Below, one piece after another: positions 61,831-64,000 of a DNA stretch of 64,000 nt. The stretch is from Owenia fusiformis (lineage: Eukaryota; Annelida; Polychaeta; Sabellida; Oweniidae): assembly GCA_903813345.2 (NCBI GenBank), contig CAIIXF020000005.1, positions 24,059,375 to 24,123,374 of the forward strand, written 5' to 3'. The notes below the pieces were generated by a model that saw nothing but the letters and a program-made list of their open reading frames with translations, did not search any database and had not been told where the DNA came from. Numbering within the stretch: position 1 is the stretch's first letter; each line of letters starts with the position of its first letter. Made by a program: the position numbers and the translations under genes.

Positions 61831-62474
61831 TTTCATTTGATTTGTTCAATATTATAGTGACAGACCTTTAGTTAATTGGGATATTTATTGGATTTTGTAA
61901 ATCTATAAAATGCCTGGATGCCTATATACTGGTGCATGTTATAACCACAAACAAAACAGGGTAGAATATCTCATGAATTATGAAATACATGTACATGTAT
62001 AGTAAACTGTAGAGTTGGAATGTACCTTGTTGCTTTATTATATCATATGAAAATTGATACTTTCATTGCATGTATGTTAATACATGTAATATCATGTAGT
62101 GTTTCTTAAAATCTTACATTTAAATGATAATTGAAACATTTAGAAGGAACATTGGTAAATCTTTTATACATATATATTTATTAATGTGTAACATTCAATA
62201 GATTTTTACTGCAATATTTTTGTATATAAAGCTATTATTTACTCCGTCCAGTGTGATAGTAGTAGGATGTATATAGCTGATGTAAAATTATGTTATAAAA
62301 TTCATGATATTTCTGAGTTGGCATTATGCATACAAATGATAAACATTGAAAATTCTGAAATACAAACATGATAAAAACATTGACTTCTGTTACAAATGAA
62401 ACAAGGCACAGTGTGAACAATGTCTCACCTAAAATCAATGAATGCCCAAATGTGTGTATCATGGCACTGGCGGG

Positions 62475-62595
62475 TCTGGGGGGGGGTCAAAATTTGGGCC
62501 CAAAATTTTATTCCGCGCAAACACGGAAGTTTTTTTGTCAGACCACAAGTTTGCCCCCCCCCCTTGTTGGTTCCCAGATCCGCCCCCCTGCATGG
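62475..62595. repeat. GGGCGGATCTGGGAACC-family repeat
   Basis: GGGTCTGGGGGGGGGTC, a GGGCCCAAAATTT module and CCCTTGTTGGTTCCCAGATC, CCGCCCCCC. The last part matches bases 25-70 of the window. Confidence 0.6.
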
Positions 62596-62599
62596 TGTA

Positions 62600-63654
62600 A
62601 AACAATACTAAGGGGAAGTTACATAATATATACAAGACTCTTGCAAAACATGTTTTTAAGAAATACCAAGCAGGCCATCCCAAAACTTGCTTTTAAGGAG
62701 TAAAACAATGTGTTGGTCTTTTTTAAAATGTATACGGTGCTTAACAATGGGGTGAGGATGTTAAATTTGGAAAAGTAATGGATCATGTCATTTTACCTAG
62801 ATAGAGCAAGAATTGGGACATCTACATCTTTTTTAGAAACAGATTTATTTGTCTGAAAGGTTAAAAATAAGTGAATGATATTCTTGATGTCATGCTCCAG
62901 CATGTAACCAAAATTAGAAATTCCTAACCTAAACATACAATTCAGTTTGAGGGTGTTGGTGTCATCCTTCAAGACTGGGCATCACTTTCCCAGCTCATGG
63001 AATGAAATGAAATACCCTCGGATCAAGGACACTTGGTGTTTTATAATTGTCAAATTACCTTTGAACTACTGTGTGACTGGCATTTACTCACATGCCACAT
63101 GAAGAGAATGATAATTCTGGAGGGGATAGTTTACACGCTTTTGCATAGAATTGTGATATAGTAATAAGGAACCACAAAAAGAAATTGTAGCCGGGACAGA
63201 ACAAGTCAACTCTCTCTTTTATCCTTGTAACTTTTTCAATTCTCAATAACGTTTCATGAAATCTTCACAGGATAAACTTCAACTTTGGCAAACACCAAAT
63301 CAAAATGGACTTCAACCAATGACAAGTCTTGGGCTCCTTGAATCAATCTTATATCTGCTTCATGCAATCAATAAAATCAAAAACTGGCTGCAAAAGTCAC
63401 ACACCAGCCAAGCCTCAAATACATCAATCGTGTTCTAATATCTGACAATGCACTAATGCCCTGAAGTGAACTAGGAATGCTGGCCTTAATAATTCATTAA
63501 TATTGAGGTACTTATTTTGCAGAAAATTGATATGAAAAGTTACTGTCAGAATCACCCATTATCAAATCCTTGTAAAGGAAACAATAAATAATTCACCTAC
63601 AGTTGCTTCAATGACAATTAGAGATATAGCAATACAGAACAAGGCATTAACATG
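62600..63654. other. Intergenic, nothing recognised
   Basis: AT-rich sequence without a convincing exon or repeat boundary. A 60-codon frame at 63256-63438 has no recognisable domain. Confidence 0.45.
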
Positions 63655-63772
63655 CAAAATGTCACCACCTGCTATTTGTTAAATACGCTGAATGAAACAA
63701 CAACCACTGAACACCATCCACAAAAAAGTTGGAGACAACAATGTCGCCACTTCTGGTGGTAACATAAAAACA
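63655..63772 (-). repeat. ATGTCACCACC-family dispersed repeat, copy 4
   Basis: This is an inverted copy. On the minus strand it starts TTATGTTACCACCAGAAG and ends near AGGTGGTGACATTTTGCATG, matching the order of copies 2 and 3. Confidence 0.6.
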
Positions 63773-64000
63773 CAGCTCATTCCAATCAACAAACATTTTA
63801 TGTAATGTGTCTGATAGGACTCAGCAAGTAATTATTCATCCAGGACTCTAAATTTTATGGTCAGATTTGAATCATTTTAATTAACAGTATGTTAGATATG
63901 ACGTGATGTTTATGAAACCCACTGAGGATACTTATGAAACATTCTAAAATTTTGTTTTTTTTTATATAACTGTGTACAGTATTAAAACAGTGTTTTACAA

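Overview
The window looks like AT-rich nuclear DNA from an invertebrate animal, probably marine. I base this on split genes with GT-AG introns, two highly conserved metazoan enzymes or housekeeping genes, a rhodopsin-like receptor, and a very dense load of short inverted-repeat transposons, minisatellites, tRNA-derived SINE-like sequences and a 5'-truncated non-LTR retrotransposon. The phylum cannot be fixed from the sequence alone. There are no bacterial operons, CRISPR arrays or phage genes.

Three protein-coding genes are supported. (1) A TTC38-like gene runs on the minus strand from 31872 down to 5763. It has thirteen exons and encodes 466 aa. Its last exon sits alone behind a 12-kb intron. 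(2) An LHPP-like phosphatase gene runs on the plus strand from 32046 to 37167, with seven coding exons and 273 aa. Genes 1 and 2 are head to head with only 173 bp between start codons, which suggests a shared promoter. (3) An intronless coding region at 49914-52514 encodes an 866-aa class A GPCR-like protein. Several of its usual activation-switch residues are replaced, and its cytoplasmic tail is about 500 residues long and highly charged.

Layout: 1-5.7 kb is repeat-rich DNA downstream of TTC38. From 5.8 to 31.9 kb lies TTC38, whose introns hold a non-LTR element with a 12-bp target duplication (11557-13547), hAT-like, mariner-like and Mutator-like MITEs, a tRNA-derived SINE, and a 0.6-kb satellite (26.1-26.7 kb). 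From 32.0 to 37.2 kb lies LHPP, with a triplicated segment in intron 1. The stretch 37.2-49.9 kb holds almost only mobile elements: a piggyBac-like MITE, a TA-flanked MITE, a 1.9-kb element with arrays of a 15-bp subterminal motif, and a minisatellite split by a 746-bp fold-back element. The GPCR follows. Then come a tandem-repeat element (54.65-55.93 kb), a 2.1-kb element with roughly 590-bp inverted arms (56.34-58.45 kb), and repeat-strewn DNA to the end.

The most unusual non-genic pattern is a pair of unrelated-sequence elements (44373-46279 and 56342-58454) with the same architecture. Both have CACGG termini, 5-bp target duplications and repeated subterminal motifs placed both at the tips and farther inside. 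I saw no sign of a multi-gene system; the three genes show no obvious shared pathway beyond the TTC38/LHPP pairing.
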